From NCBI GenBank assembly GCA_020634395.1, contig JACKBU010000006.1:152254-216253 (forward strand): a stretch of 64,000 nt of DNA, read 5' to 3'. Under the pieces are notes generated by a model. The model was not told where the DNA came from, ran no database searches, and was given only the letters and a program-made list of their open reading frames with translations. Shown here piece by piece: positions 26,062 to 34,924 of this stretch. Numbering within the stretch: position 1 is the first letter of the stretch; each line of letters opens with the position of its first letter. The position numbers and the translations under genes were made by a program. The stretch comes from Ardenticatenaceae bacterium (lineage in GTDB: Bacteria > Chloroflexota > Anaerolineae > Promineifilales > Promineifilaceae).

Positions 26062-26427
26062 ATGGAAGATGTACCAATCAAACTTTCGGCAATTTGGATT
26101 GCGCTCATGTTGACCTACCTGTTGGGCGATGTTCTGCGCATTTTTAGCGGCGACTTCAAAGCGGGCGAAATCGGCGGCATGGCCGTCACGCCGCTGATGT
26201 ACTTGGGCATGGCCATCCTGATGGTGATTCCCATCGTGATGGTTGTTCTGTCCCTGATGTTGAACCAGCCTGTCAATCGTTGGGCCAACATCATCGTCGC
26301 CGTCTTCTTTTTTCTATTCAATCTGGTTGGCTTGCCAACCTACCCATCCGCCTATGACAAATTTTTAATCATCGTCGGGTTGGTATTTAACGTTTTGACA
26401 GTTTGGGTGGCCTGGAATTGGTCCTAA
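26062..26427 (+). CDS. DUF6326-like four-helix membrane protein
   Basis: A 121-residue protein with four transmembrane helices. The first part, LSAIWIALMLTYLLGDVLRIF, with a Tyr-x-x-x-Asp at the end of the first helix, resembles the uncharacterised DUF6326 family. The C-terminus is VLTVWVAWNWS. The gene ends 11 bp before the ATG of the DUF4386-type gene, whose ribosome binding site it overlaps, so the two are almost certainly an operon. GTAGGAGTG stands before the ATG at 26062. There is no known function. Confidence 0.7.
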   Translation: MEDVPIKLSAIWIALMLTYLLGDVLRIFSGDFKAGEIGGMAVTPLMYLGMAILMVIPIVMVVLSLMLNQPVNRWANIIVAVFFFLFNLVGLPTYPSAYDKFLIIVGLVFNVLTVWVAWNWS

Positions 26428-26438
26428 AGGAGCGAAAA

Positions 26439-27209
26439 ATGAGTATCAAAGTGAGTCTGCAAGCAACGGAAACCCCCACCGCAAGCGGTAAAGTGGCAGT
26501 TTATGCTGAGGTGAATACACATAGAAAAACGGCCGTTACCGTCGGTATCCTATTCATCATCGGCACAGTCGCCGGTGTGCTCAGCGGGTTGATCACCCTG
26601 CCCATTCTTAGCGCCCCCGACTATCTGCGCGAAGTGGCGGCCAACGAGAGCCAGATCGTAGCAGGCGCACTCCTGATTTTAGTGATGGGCTTTCCCCTGG
26701 CTATGATTCCGGTGATGATGTTCCCCATCTTCAAAAAGTACAACGAACCTCTGGCCCTGGGCGCGGTCGTTTTTCGCGGCGTGCTGGAGGCTGTCACTTA
26801 CATAGTGATTGCGCTCTGCTATCTCTCGCTCATTGCCGTCGGCCAGGAACTTGTGCGCGCCGGTGCCGCCGACGCTTTGTATTTTCAGGCATTAGGGGAC
26901 TTGCTGAAACAGGCCGTTTACTGGACAGAGCACATTTTGGCGCTGGTTTTCACCATCGGCGCGTTGATGCTGTATTGGCTGTTCTATAAAACAAAGCTGA
27001 TTCCGGGCTGGCTGGCACTGTGGGGCTTTATGGGCGCTATCCTCTACTTCGCGGCCGCTGTCGCCAATATGCTTGATCCCCAGCATTTGCCACTTTCGCT
27101 TGGCGTGAAGTGGGGTTACTTGATGATCCCGCTGGCCATTCAAGAAATGTTCTTCGCCCTGTGGCTGATTGTGAAGGGCTTTAATCGCGCAGCCATCTTT
27201 TCTGTTTGA
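26439..27209 (+). CDS. DUF4386 family membrane protein
   Basis: A 256-residue membrane protein with about seven helices and an N-terminal soluble stretch of 32 residues. Typical DUF4386 parts are the first helix with ILFIIGTVAGVLSGL, the P-loop-free stretch FKKYNEPLALGAVVFRGVLEA, and LIPGWLALWGFMGAILYF. The family's role is unknown; some members neighbour stress or signalling genes. The ATG at 26439 follows AAAGGAGCGAAAA. It pairs with the DUF6326-type gene directly upstream. Confidence 0.85.
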   Translation: MSIKVSLQATETPTASGKVAVYAEVNTHRKTAVTVGILFIIGTVAGVLSGLITLPILSAPDYLREVAANESQIVAGALLILVMGFPLAMIPVMMFPIFKKYNEPLALGAVVFRGVLEAVTYIVIALCYLSLIAVGQELVRAGAADALYFQALGDLLKQAVYWTEHILALVFTIGALMLYWLFYKTKLIPGWLALWGFMGAILYFAAAVANMLDPQHLPLSLGVKWGYLMIPLAIQEMFFALWLIVKGFNRAAIFSV

Positions 27210-27296
27210 ATATGCCCACGGAATCCGCAGACGACACAAATTATTCTCTGCACCTCCGCGTCTCTGCATTAGGTTGTTTTTGGAGGAGGAAGCAGC

Positions 27297-28334
27297 ATGC
27301 TTGCTGAAAAAGTGATGGCTACGAAAAATCACCGTGTCGTCGTGACGCGGCACGGCGGGCCAGATGTGCTGCACATGATAGCAGAGCCGCTGCCAGAGCC
27401 GCAGCCCGGCGAAGTGCGCGTGCAGGTGCTGGCCGCCGGTGTCTCGGCCTACGACCTGATGCACCGCAGTTCGGGCATGCTTCCGGGCACGCCGAAACCG
27501 CCGTTCACGCTGGGCGAAGACGTCGTCGGCGTAGTGGACAAGCTGGGCGCAGGAGTTACGGCCGTTGCGCCCGGCGAGATGGTTGCCGGCGCCACTTTCA
27601 AGCTCGGTCTGGGCGGCGGATACAGTGAATATCTTTGCCTGCCGGCTACCGCATTGGTGCCTGTGCCTGATGGCGTTGATCCGGTCCAGGCGGTCTGTCT
27701 GGTCGTCAACTATCTCACGGCCCACATGGCCATGCACCGCACCGCCCAGGTACAGCGCGGCGAGCGCGTGCTCATCCACGGGGCGGCCGGCGGTGTGGGC
27801 TCCGCGCTGCTGGAGTTAGGAAAGCTATCTGGGCTGGTAATGATCGGCACCGCATCCCGCTACAACCATGACCGCGTATCCGCTATGGGCGCAACCCCCA
27901 TCGACTACCGCACGCAAGATTTTGTACAATGGACGCGTGAATTAACCGGCGGCGGTGTGGATGTGGTGTTTGATCCGATTGGCGGCTTCCGGCAGTTGTG
28001 GCGGTCTAGCCGGGCGCTGCGGCGAAACGGCCGTCTCGTCTGGTTCGGCGTTGCCGCCACCAAGCAGGCGGGGCTGAAAGTGATTCCCCTTACGCTGCTG
28101 ATGGTGGCGCTGCTCAAGCTGCTTCCGGGCAGGCGCCTGCTGCTGACGCCCGATCTGAGCAAGGAGAACAACTGGTATCGAAACACGCTGGCGGAACTAC
28201 TTGACCTGCTGGCGGCCGGCCAAATCAACCCGCTGGTAGCCGCCCGCATTCCGCTGGCCGAAGCCGCCCATGCCCACGAACTGCTGGAACGCGGCGGCTA
28301 CGCAGGCAAGGTGGTCCTGGTGACCACCCTATGA
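27297..28334 (+). CDS. MDR-family NAD(P)-dependent oxidoreductase
   Basis: A 345-residue medium-chain oxidoreductase. It has the N-terminal GroES fold (VVVTRHGGPDVLHMIAEPLP), the nucleotide motif HGAAGGVGSALLELGKLSG near 160-178, and the segment VDVVFDPIGG near 225. No zinc ligands are present. It is related in fold to the gene at 24965 but only distantly in sequence, so the pair is not a recent duplication. GGAGGAGG lies before the ATG. Substrate is unknown; quinones or enones are typical. A GNAT gene follows 30 bp downstream. Confidence 0.88.
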   Translation: MLAEKVMATKNHRVVVTRHGGPDVLHMIAEPLPEPQPGEVRVQVLAAGVSAYDLMHRSSGMLPGTPKPPFTLGEDVVGVVDKLGAGVTAVAPGEMVAGATFKLGLGGGYSEYLCLPATALVPVPDGVDPVQAVCLVVNYLTAHMAMHRTAQVQRGERVLIHGAAGGVGSALLELGKLSGLVMIGTASRYNHDRVSAMGATPIDYRTQDFVQWTRELTGGGVDVVFDPIGGFRQLWRSSRALRRNGRLVWFGVAATKQAGLKVIPLTLLMVALLKLLPGRRLLLTPDLSKENNWYRNTLAELLDLLAAGQINPLVAARIPLAEAAHAHELLERGGYAGKVVLVTTL

Positions 28335-28363
28335 CCAATCTGATGGATCAGGAGTTGTGAAAG

Positions 28364-29269
28364 TTGATACAGAGAACATACACCGGAGAAGCCGATCTGA
28401 AACGCCTCCAGGATTTCAATGCCGTGGCGATTGCTGCCACCGATCATTGTGGCTATCTTCACCCTGGTGACATCCCTCACCACATTTACAATGGGAACAA
28501 ACATTACGATCCCGTGGACCTGATGACAATCTGGGAGGACGATCACGGCGTGGCTGCGTGGCTGCTGGCGGACCCCGGCCACAAGAGTTTTGATGCCCAG
28601 GTACGCCCAGACCTGCGCGGGGGCGCTTTTGAGTGGGACGTTTTGCAACTGGCCACCGAGCGCACGATTGTCCTCATGCAGCAGCATAGTATCGATAGCG
28701 AGTACATCTATGCGGAAACGTTTCGCGGGGACAACGCCCGCCGAGACCTGCTTACGGGATTGGGCTATGAATCCGACGATGGGCAGCCTTGCCTGCTGAA
28801 CAAAACTAAAATAAAGGCAGTTGAGATGCCACCACTGCCACCGGGGTTCGCGTTTACGTCGGCCACCGGCATTGAAGATGCGGCCAGGCTGGCCGAGGTG
28901 CATAGCGCTTCCTTCGGCTCGAATTGGACCCCGGCGCTGTACCGGAAAGTGATGGCCTCTCCGGGCTACGCGCCGGAACGCGAGCTGGTCATCTGTGGCC
29001 CGGATGGCGCCTATGTGGCCTTCACCATCATCTGGTTCGACCACCTGAACCGCACCGGATCGTTTGAACCCGTGGGCACGCATAAGAATTACCGTCGCCG
29101 TGGGTTTGGGCGGGCGCTTATGCTGTATGGCATGCAGCAGATGGCGGCGGCAGGGATGGCCTTCGCTACAGTGGCTCATTTTGGGGACAACGAGGCTGCT
29201 CGTGGGCTTTATCAGGCCTGCGGCTTCAAACCGTGGCATTTACTGGACGATTACAAGAAGCGGATTTAG
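28364..29269 (+). CDS. GNAT acetyltransferase with two GNAT domains
   Basis: A 301-residue protein with two acetyltransferase domains in tandem. The N-terminal domain (about 1-145) is divergent. The C-terminal domain has the acetyl-CoA loop VGTHKNYRRRGFGRALMLYG near 235-255 and the closing ARGLYQACGFKP. The acceptor is unknown. The start is TTG at 28364, nine bases after GGAG; a GTG at 28357 is in another frame. It may belong to the operon with the upstream MDR oxidoreductase. Confidence 0.85.
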   Translation: MIQRTYTGEADLKRLQDFNAVAIAATDHCGYLHPGDIPHHIYNGNKHYDPVDLMTIWEDDHGVAAWLLADPGHKSFDAQVRPDLRGGAFEWDVLQLATERTIVLMQQHSIDSEYIYAETFRGDNARRDLLTGLGYESDDGQPCLLNKTKIKAVEMPPLPPGFAFTSATGIEDAARLAEVHSASFGSNWTPALYRKVMASPGYAPERELVICGPDGAYVAFTIIWFDHLNRTGSFEPVGTHKNYRRRGFGRALMLYGMQQMAAAGMAFATVAHFGDNEAARGLYQACGFKPWHLLDDYKKRI

Positions 29270-29780
29270 GGTTTGTGTCATATGCGTTGGGAATTCTGTG
29301 GCGAAGTTGACATAAGTGCCTGAATTTCAACGGTTTTGGGTGTCTCCCAAAAATGTGAACGTAGTTTGCGCCAGCTCCCTGGTGCGGCCAATGAAGGGGG
29401 TTTCGGGACGGGGTAAACTAGAGATTGGATCTTGTGGCAGTGGTGGGTGAAAATGGAGAAACGGGTTGCTGCTCAGGCAGAATTTGCCGGACGGCGGTCA
29501 ACGCCTGGGCCAGTCCGACGGAAGGGTGGCGTTCGTCGGCTTCTATTCTTTTACATGGTGAATGTTGCCAATGACTTTCCCCTAAGTTTCCGCACCCATA
29601 GCTCAGAAACCAACTTTTTTTCCTTCCGAAACCAACTTTTTTGCATTTTATAGACATAACGAGCGCAAAACAAAACAGGGAAAGCGGCGTTACCACCACT
29701 TTCCCTGTACCAAGACATCGGCTAGCCTCTAAAACGGCCGAAAACCGCCTTCAGGAACAACTTTTTAGCGATCCACACAA
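29270..29780. other. Intergenic region of 510 bp between convergent genes
   Basis: The GNAT gene and the thiolase gene end here from opposite sides. Within it lie a hairpin terminator (listed separately) and two ACCAACTTTTTT-like elements near 29610 and 29632. No gene with a proper start was found. The stretch from about 29400 to 29440 contains a short remnant of the 7-bp type repeat (ACTAGAG, ATTGGAT). Confidence 0.5.
29675..29708 (-). terminator. Rho-independent terminator of the beta-oxidation operon
   Basis: Arms ACAGGGAAAG (29675-29684) and CTTTCCCTGT (29699-29708) form a perfect 10-bp stem with a 14-nt loop. Read on the minus strand it is followed by the T-rich GTTTTGTTTT, as expected for termination after the thiolase gene that ends at 29781. 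Confidence 0.75.
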
Positions 29781-30965
29781 CTACGGTAGATTTTCAAACA
29801 ACCCGGCCGCGCCCATACCCCCGCCGATGCACATCGTCACGAGGCTGAACTGCGCCTGACGCCGCTTCATCTCACTGATGGCCTGCACCGTCAGCTTGGC
29901 TCCCGTGCAGCCCAGCGGGTGTCCCAGGGCAATCGCGCCGCCATTGACGTTGGTCTTTTCCTCATCGAAGCCCAATTCGCGGATGACGGCCACCGACTGC
30001 GCGGCAAACGCCTCGTTCAGCTCGATCACGCCTACGTCGGCCAGGCTCATGCCGGTGCGTTTGAACAACCGGGGCACGGCCGTTACCGGCCCAATGCCCA
30101 TAATCTCCGGACGCACACCGCCCACGTTAAAGCCCACAAACCGCGCCAGCGGCTTCAGGCCCAACGCTTCCGCTTTGCTGCGCTCCATCACAATCACTGC
30201 CGCTGCGCCATCGCTAAGCGGCGAAGAATTACCAGCCGTGACAGTGCCGCCCTGCTTAAAGACCGGTTTGAGTTTGGCCAACGCTTCCAACGTGGTGTCT
30301 GGACGGACATGCTCATCGGTGTCAAAAAGAACGGTCTTGCGCTGCGGTCCGTCGGGGCCGGGAGTGACTTCCTCAATTTCCAGCGGCACGATTTCGTCTT
30401 GGAAACGGCCGTCCGCTATCGCCCGTGCCGCCCGTTGGTGACTGCGCAGCGCAAACTCATCCTGCGCCTGCCGCGACACTTCGTATTCCTGAGCCACCTG
30501 CTCGGCCGTCAGACCCATGCCCATGTAGACCTCCGGCGCGTTTTCCGCCAGCCAGGGATTGGGGCTGATGCGAAAACCGGTCATCGGTACCAGGCTCATC
30601 GTTTCCGCGCCCCCGGCGATGATCACGTCCGCGCCGTTGGCGATGATACGTTCGGCAGCCAGGGCAATGGTTTGCAGGCCGCTGGAGCAAAAGCGGTTCA
30701 CCGTCATGCCGGGCACTTCCACGGGCAGCCCGGCGCGAATGGCAATCGAGCGGGCAAAATTGAGGCCCTGCACACCTTCCGGCATGGCACACCCGATGAT
30801 CACGTCGTCAATTTCTTGCGGATCCAGCGCGCCATCAGTCTCGGCCAACAAGGCGCGGATCACAGATGCCGCCATCTCGTCCGAGCGCCAGTTGCGGGTG
30901 GTACCCTTTTTAGATTTCCCAACGGCCGTGCGCTTGGCCGCCACAATTACAGCTTCTCGTGTCAT
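29781..30965 (-). CDS. fadA: Acetyl-CoA acyltransferase (thiolase)
   Basis: A 394-residue thiolase catalysing the last step of beta-oxidation, splitting 3-ketoacyl-CoA into acetyl-CoA and shortened acyl-CoA. Residues include nucleophile Cys93 in NRFCSSGLQTI, the His in ALGHPLGCTGA and the second Cys in CIGGGMGAAG. Length is normal. The ATG at 30965 is preceded by GGAGA. It is the fourth gene in a minus-strand operon of two acyl-CoA dehydrogenases and a FadN-type fusion, so all beta-oxidation steps are encoded together. A terminator follows at 29675. Between it and the upstream gene is a 7-bp repeat array. Confidence 0.95.
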   Translation of the reverse strand: MTREAVIVAAKRTAVGKSKKGTTRNWRSDEMAASVIRALLAETDGALDPQEIDDVIIGCAMPEGVQGLNFARSIAIRAGLPVEVPGMTVNRFCSSGLQTIALAAERIIANGADVIIAGGAETMSLVPMTGFRISPNPWLAENAPEVYMGMGLTAEQVAQEYEVSRQAQDEFALRSHQRAARAIADGRFQDEIVPLEIEEVTPGPDGPQRKTVLFDTDEHVRPDTTLEALAKLKPVFKQGGTVTAGNSSPLSDGAAAVIVMERSKAEALGLKPLARFVGFNVGGVRPEIMGIGPVTAVPRLFKRTGMSLADVGVIELNEAFAAQSVAVIRELGFDEEKTNVNGGAIALGHPLGCTGAKLTVQAISEMKRRQAQFSLVTMCIGGGMGAAGLFENLP

Positions 30966-30975
30966 GTTGTCTCCA

Positions 30976-31052
30976 TTTTTGATTTTTGATGTCGGACTTC
31001 GGAACGCCAAATGCGCAAATCCGAATTCCGACATCCCAAATCCGACATTATC
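30976..31052. repeat. 7-bp period array at the fadA/fadN junction
   Basis: Eleven units of seven bases run through the gap between the FadN-type gene and the thiolase gene (for example TTTTTGA, TGTCGGA, CTTCGGA, AATCCGA, ATTCCGA, CATCCCA). The left half and the right half are complementary, giving a hairpin with arms near 30989-31003 and 31020-31034 and one mismatch. The array ends in the stop codon of the upstream gene. It could act in mRNA processing or stability. Confidence 0.8.
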
Positions 31053-33435
31053 AATTCCGCAGCGGTTTCCCGGTGGTCAGCATAGCGGTCATGCGCTCGC
31101 GCGTCTTCTCTTCGCCCAGCAGCGAGAGGAACGCCTCCCGTTCCAGGTCCAGAATGTACCAGGGATCTACCCACGCTGGGGCGCTGATGTCGCCGCCGCA
31201 CAGCACGTAGGCCAGCTTTTTAGCCACCACCACGTCGTAGTCAGTGGCGTAAGCGCCCCAGTTCAAGCTCTTGACGCCCACTACCAGCGCCGAATACACG
31301 TCGCGCCCGGCGGCGTAGATTTTCTCCACTTCCGGCGGCCGCGCCCCAATGCGCACCAATTGCAAAGCGCGATGCTGCGCCAGGGCCAGGCGATGGTCGC
31401 CGTTCATGGCAATCATGTCGTGGGGGGCCAGGTAGCCGAGTTCTTTGTTTTCCCAAGCGCTGGTACCCACTTTCGCCAGGGCCACCTGCTCGAAGGCGGT
31501 CTGCAGCACCGGCACGACGTCGGCGTTGGGGGTTTTCATCACCGGGTTGACTTTGCGGCGCAGCACTTCCTTGCAGCCGCCCCCGGCGGGAATCAGGCCG
31601 ACGCCAAATTCGACGAGGCCCATGTAGCTTTCGTGGTTGGCCACGGCTTCCCAACCGGCCATGGCCATTTCTGCGCCGCCGCCGAGGGCCATGCCCTGCA
31701 CGGCCGTTACCACCGGCTTCGGCGCGTGGCGCAGCTTAAACGTCAGCGATTGCAGGTCGTGGATCATCTGGTTCAGTTCATCCCAGCGTCCGGAAGCGGC
31801 GGCCACACCTACGGCAAACAGATTCGCGCCCACGCAGAAATTGTCCGCGTCGTTGCCGATCACCATCGCGTCGAAATCGCTGTCCAGGCGGGCCAGCCCT
31901 TCGTGGCCCATGGCGATGATCTGGTCGTCGATGGCGTTCATCTTGGCGTGGAATTCGTACAAAACCACGCCATCGCCCATGTCAATCAGGCTGGCGCTGT
32001 CGTTGCGAGCCACCTCTTTGCCGGCGGCGCGTAAATCGTTGATGACCACCACCTTTTTGTCAATGTCGCGCGACGTGTAGGACTTTGTTTCCCAATCGTA
32101 GACGCTGCCGTTTTTGTAGAAGCAGTCGTAGCCGGCAGCCAGCATTTCTTTGACCCAATCGGCCACTTTCAGACCGGCGTCTTCCATTTTTGCGGCCGTT
32201 TCCGCTACGCCCAGCATATCCCACATCTCAAAAGGTCCAGCTTCGTGGGCAAAACCCCAGCGCATGGCATCGTCTACGTCGCTAAGTTTGTAGGCAATTT
32301 CCGGGGCGACGTGGGCAGCATAGGCAAAGCCATAATAAAGCAAATTGCGCACGTAACTGGCGGCGCGGTCGTCAAATTCCAGCAGCTTACGTACCCGCTC
32401 GCCCAAACTTTCGATTTTACGTACCTTGCCGATCGACTCGAAGCGTGGGCTGCCGCCATCGAAGTATTCCATCGTGTCCGGGTTTAAGGTGAGGAAAACG
32501 CGCTTGCCATCGATGTAGGCTTGTTTGTAAAACCCCTGGCCGGTTTTGTTGCCCAGCCATTTGTTTTCGATCATCTGGCCCATGACGGCCGCGGTTTTTT
32601 CCGGTTTCAGGATGTCACGGTAGGGATCATGGGGCACGGCTTCGTAAAGATTCTGGTTGACGTGGCCCATCACGTCCAGGCCCACCAGGTCCATCAGGCG
32701 GAAGGTGGCGGTTTTCGGCCGGCCAATTGTCGGCCCGGTGATGGCGTCGATTTCGGCGATGGTGTAGCCGTTTTGCAGGGCGTATTCGATGCCGTAGGAG
32801 GCGGCGACGGCAAAGAAGCGGTTGCCGATGAAGTTGGGGGTATCTTTGCAGACCACGACCCCCTTCCCCAGTACGTCGCGGCCAAACTGGACCATGAAAT
32901 CGGTCACGGCCGTGTCCGTTTGCGGCGTGGGGATAATTTCCAGCAGCTTCAGATAACGCGGCGGGTTGAAGAAGTGCGTGCCTAAGAAGCGGGAGCGGAA
33001 AGAGGGGGAACGGCCGTCGGTAATCTGATGGATGGGAATACCCGACGTGTTGCTGGAGATGATGGCCGTGGGTTTGCACACCGCTTCCAGCCGCTCCATC
33101 AGCGCCTGCTTCAGATCCAGCCGCTCGATGATCACTTCCACCACCCAATCGCAGTCGGCCAGCAGATCAAAATCATCTTCGGTGTTGCCGATGGTGATCA
33201 GCTCGGCTCGGTCGGCGCGCGCCAGATTGGCCGGTTTGGCTTTGGCCATGCGGTCGAACAGGCTTTGCACCAGGCGATTGCGCGCTTTGGGGTCATCTTT
33301 CTCGGCGTCGGACAGGTTGGGCGTGGGAATATCCAACAGGACCACCGGTATGCCGATGTTAGCCAGATGAGCGGCGATGCCGCCGCCCATTGTGCCAGCC
33401 CCGACAATGCCTACTTTGTCTATACGAAAACTCAT
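31051..33435 (-). CDS. fadN: 3-hydroxyacyl-CoA dehydrogenase / enoyl-CoA hydratase fusion (FadN-type)
   Basis: A 794-residue bifunctional enzyme for the hydration and oxidation steps of beta-oxidation. The dehydrogenase comes first: Rossmann motif VGIVGAGTMGGGIAAHLANI at about 8-27, then the NAD/3-hydroxyacyl catalytic part and helical C-terminal domains up to about 470. The crotonase (hydratase) half follows, with ALGGGAEMAMAGWEA near 588. This order, dehydrogenase before hydratase, is that of Bacillus FadN (about 790 residues) and opposite to FadB of enterobacteria. AGGAGAA precedes the ATG at 33435. Confidence 0.93.
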   Translation of the reverse strand: MSFRIDKVGIVGAGTMGGGIAAHLANIGIPVVLLDIPTPNLSDAEKDDPKARNRLVQSLFDRMAKAKPANLARADRAELITIGNTEDDFDLLADCDWVVEVIIERLDLKQALMERLEAVCKPTAIISSNTSGIPIHQITDGRSPSFRSRFLGTHFFNPPRYLKLLEIIPTPQTDTAVTDFMVQFGRDVLGKGVVVCKDTPNFIGNRFFAVAASYGIEYALQNGYTIAEIDAITGPTIGRPKTATFRLMDLVGLDVMGHVNQNLYEAVPHDPYRDILKPEKTAAVMGQMIENKWLGNKTGQGFYKQAYIDGKRVFLTLNPDTMEYFDGGSPRFESIGKVRKIESLGERVRKLLEFDDRAASYVRNLLYYGFAYAAHVAPEIAYKLSDVDDAMRWGFAHEAGPFEMWDMLGVAETAAKMEDAGLKVADWVKEMLAAGYDCFYKNGSVYDWETKSYTSRDIDKKVVVINDLRAAGKEVARNDSASLIDMGDGVVLYEFHAKMNAIDDQIIAMGHEGLARLDSDFDAMVIGNDADNFCVGANLFAVGVAAASGRWDELNQMIHDLQSLTFKLRHAPKPVVTAVQGMALGGGAEMAMAGWEAVANHESYMGLVEFGVGLIPAGGGCKEVLRRKVNPVMKTPNADVVPVLQTAFEQVALAKVGTSAWENKELGYLAPHDMIAMNGDHRLALAQHRALQLVRIGARPPEVEKIYAAGRDVYSALVVGVKSLNWGAYATDYDVVVAKKLAYVLCGGDISAPAWVDPWYILDLEREAFLSLLGEEKTRERMTAMLTTGKPLRN

Positions 33436-33467
33436 GGGGAAATTCTCCTGTGTGGGTATGGAAGTCT

Positions 33468-33563
33468 GGTAGTCGGGCAGTCAAGTAGTCACGTAATCGG
33501 GTTTAGCTGGCGGCCCATCCGACTACTTGACTATTCGACTACTCGACTACCCGACTATCAAAC
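33468..33563. repeat. 8-bp period array at the fadN/acyl-CoA dehydrogenase junction
   Basis: Twelve units of eight bases fill the gap between the acyl-CoA dehydrogenase stop and the fadN start (for example GGTAGTCG, GGCAGTCA, AGTAGTCA, then TACTTGAC, TATTCGAC, TACTCGAC, TACCCGAC). The first four units are inverse complements of the last group, so the RNA would form a long imperfect hairpin. This is the only array of the set with 8-bp period. Confidence 0.82.
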
Positions 33564-33565
33564 GA

Positions 33566-34822
33566 TTACTTCAGTTCGCGGCGGGAATAACCGAGTATGC
33601 TGCGGGCAACGATCAGCGTGTTTATTTGCTTGGTGCCTTCGTAGATGTCGTTGATTTTGGCGTCGCGCATCCACTTTTCGGTCAGCCACTCACGAGTATA
33701 TCCCATCGGCCCCAGCAGTTCGACCGCTTTTTGGGTCACCCAGGTGACGGTTTCGCCGGCGCGGGCTTTACACATGCTGGCTTCCAGGCGGTTGGGCTGG
33801 CCGTGGGCCATCAGCACGGCTGAACGCAGGGTGAGCAGCCAGGCCGACTTGTGCCGGGCTTCCATTTCCAGGAGGTCGCGTTCAACGGCCGTCATCTGGT
33901 GCTTGGGCTTGGTGTAGTCCACAACAATGCCCTCGGCGGCCAGCTTGTCGCGGGTGAATTCCAGGGCAGCGCGGCAAATGCCCATGGCGCTGGCGGCCAC
34001 TGCCGGCCGGCTGGCGTCAAAAGTAGCCATCGCACCCTTAAAGCCCTTGGTGGATCCGTCGCGCTTGATCACTTCGGCACTGCCCAAGATGTTGTCGTAG
34101 GGGATGCGGGCATTGTCAAACACGATGGCGACCGTGTCGCTGACGCGGATGCCCAGCTTGTGCTCCTTCTTGGTGACCGTAACGCCGGGCGTTTTGGCCT
34201 CGACGATAAAGGATTTCATACCGGAACGGCCGGCGCTGGCATCCACTGTGGCCCAAACCACCACAAAGCCATCGGATTCATCCAAAGCCAGGCCGCCATT
34301 GGTGCAGAAGATTTTCTCGCCGTTTAGAATCCATTCGTTGGATTCTGCATCGAGGGTGGCGGTGGTGCGAATGTTGCTGGTATCTGAGCCGGCGCCCGGT
34401 TCGGTCATAGCCATCGCCCCCCACTTCGGCTCGCCCTGGCCGAACTTGCCCAGAATGCGAATCTTTTGCTCTTTGGTGCCTACCGCTTCCAATGCCGCGC
34501 CGCCCAGCGCCGGATCGGGTGTGCAAAGGTACTGACCGGCGTCACCCCAGCTCAACATTTCGATCATCATAATCAGGCGCAGGATGCTGAAATCCGGGCC
34601 TTCGCGCTTGGGACCGCTGCCGTTGCCATTTTGCTGCAGTTTTTCGGTGCGGCGGCGATGCTGCTCGCGCATGACGGGCCACATCATGTTGATGTATTCA
34701 GACGGCCGTTCATGTTCGTGCTCGTCATAATAGCGGGAATACTGGCGCATCACCGATTCCGCCACCATCTTTGCCATCTGGATTTCGTTGGTTATTTTTT
34801 CGGGAATTTCAAAACTAATCAT
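33566..34822 (-). CDS. Acyl-CoA dehydrogenase
   Basis: A 418-residue flavin enzyme of the acyl-CoA dehydrogenase family that forms 2-enoyl-CoA. It has the FAD-binding MTEPGAGSDTSNIRTTA, the substrate loop, and the C-terminal catalytic-region segment AKINDIYEGTKQIN, with Glu as probable base. Length is normal. The ATG at 34822 follows GGAG by eight bases. It is the second acyl-CoA dehydrogenase in the operon; the two differ enough to suggest different chain-length preference, which is inference. Confidence 0.92.
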   Translation of the reverse strand: MISFEIPEKITNEIQMAKMVAESVMRQYSRYYDEHEHERPSEYINMMWPVMREQHRRRTEKLQQNGNGSGPKREGPDFSILRLIMMIEMLSWGDAGQYLCTPDPALGGAALEAVGTKEQKIRILGKFGQGEPKWGAMAMTEPGAGSDTSNIRTTATLDAESNEWILNGEKIFCTNGGLALDESDGFVVVWATVDASAGRSGMKSFIVEAKTPGVTVTKKEHKLGIRVSDTVAIVFDNARIPYDNILGSAEVIKRDGSTKGFKGAMATFDASRPAVAASAMGICRAALEFTRDKLAAEGIVVDYTKPKHQMTAVERDLLEMEARHKSAWLLTLRSAVLMAHGQPNRLEASMCKARAGETVTWVTQKAVELLGPMGYTREWLTEKWMRDAKINDIYEGTKQINTLIVARSILGYSRRELK

Positions 34823-34840
34823 TTCAGAGTCTCCGTTAAG

Positions 34841-34924
34841 GTGAAAGACCAAAGATTAAAGGCTGGAGATAAAGATAGACGATTTGCTGTCTGTCCTCGC
34901 TCGTTGACTTTCAATCCTCAATCT
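34841..34924. repeat. 7-bp period array between the two acyl-CoA dehydrogenases
   Basis: Units such as GTGAAAG, ACCAAAG, ATTAAAG and GCTGGAG on the left, and TTGACTT, TCAATCC, TCAATCT on the right, follow 7-bp spacing. The two halves are only roughly complementary and the middle is degraded. The last unit runs into the stop codon of the second dehydrogenase gene at 34924. It is the least well preserved array. Confidence 0.55.

Noticed and set aside
30559..32034. Long plus-strand open frame (491 codons) across the thiolase and fadN genes
   Set aside because: It is antisense to two clearly identified enzymes, has no recognisable domain and has His/Arg/Ala-rich shadow composition.
33468..33563. 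CRISPR array
   Set aside because: Units of 8 bp without unique spacers and with inverse halves are not CRISPR repeats; no cas genes are present.
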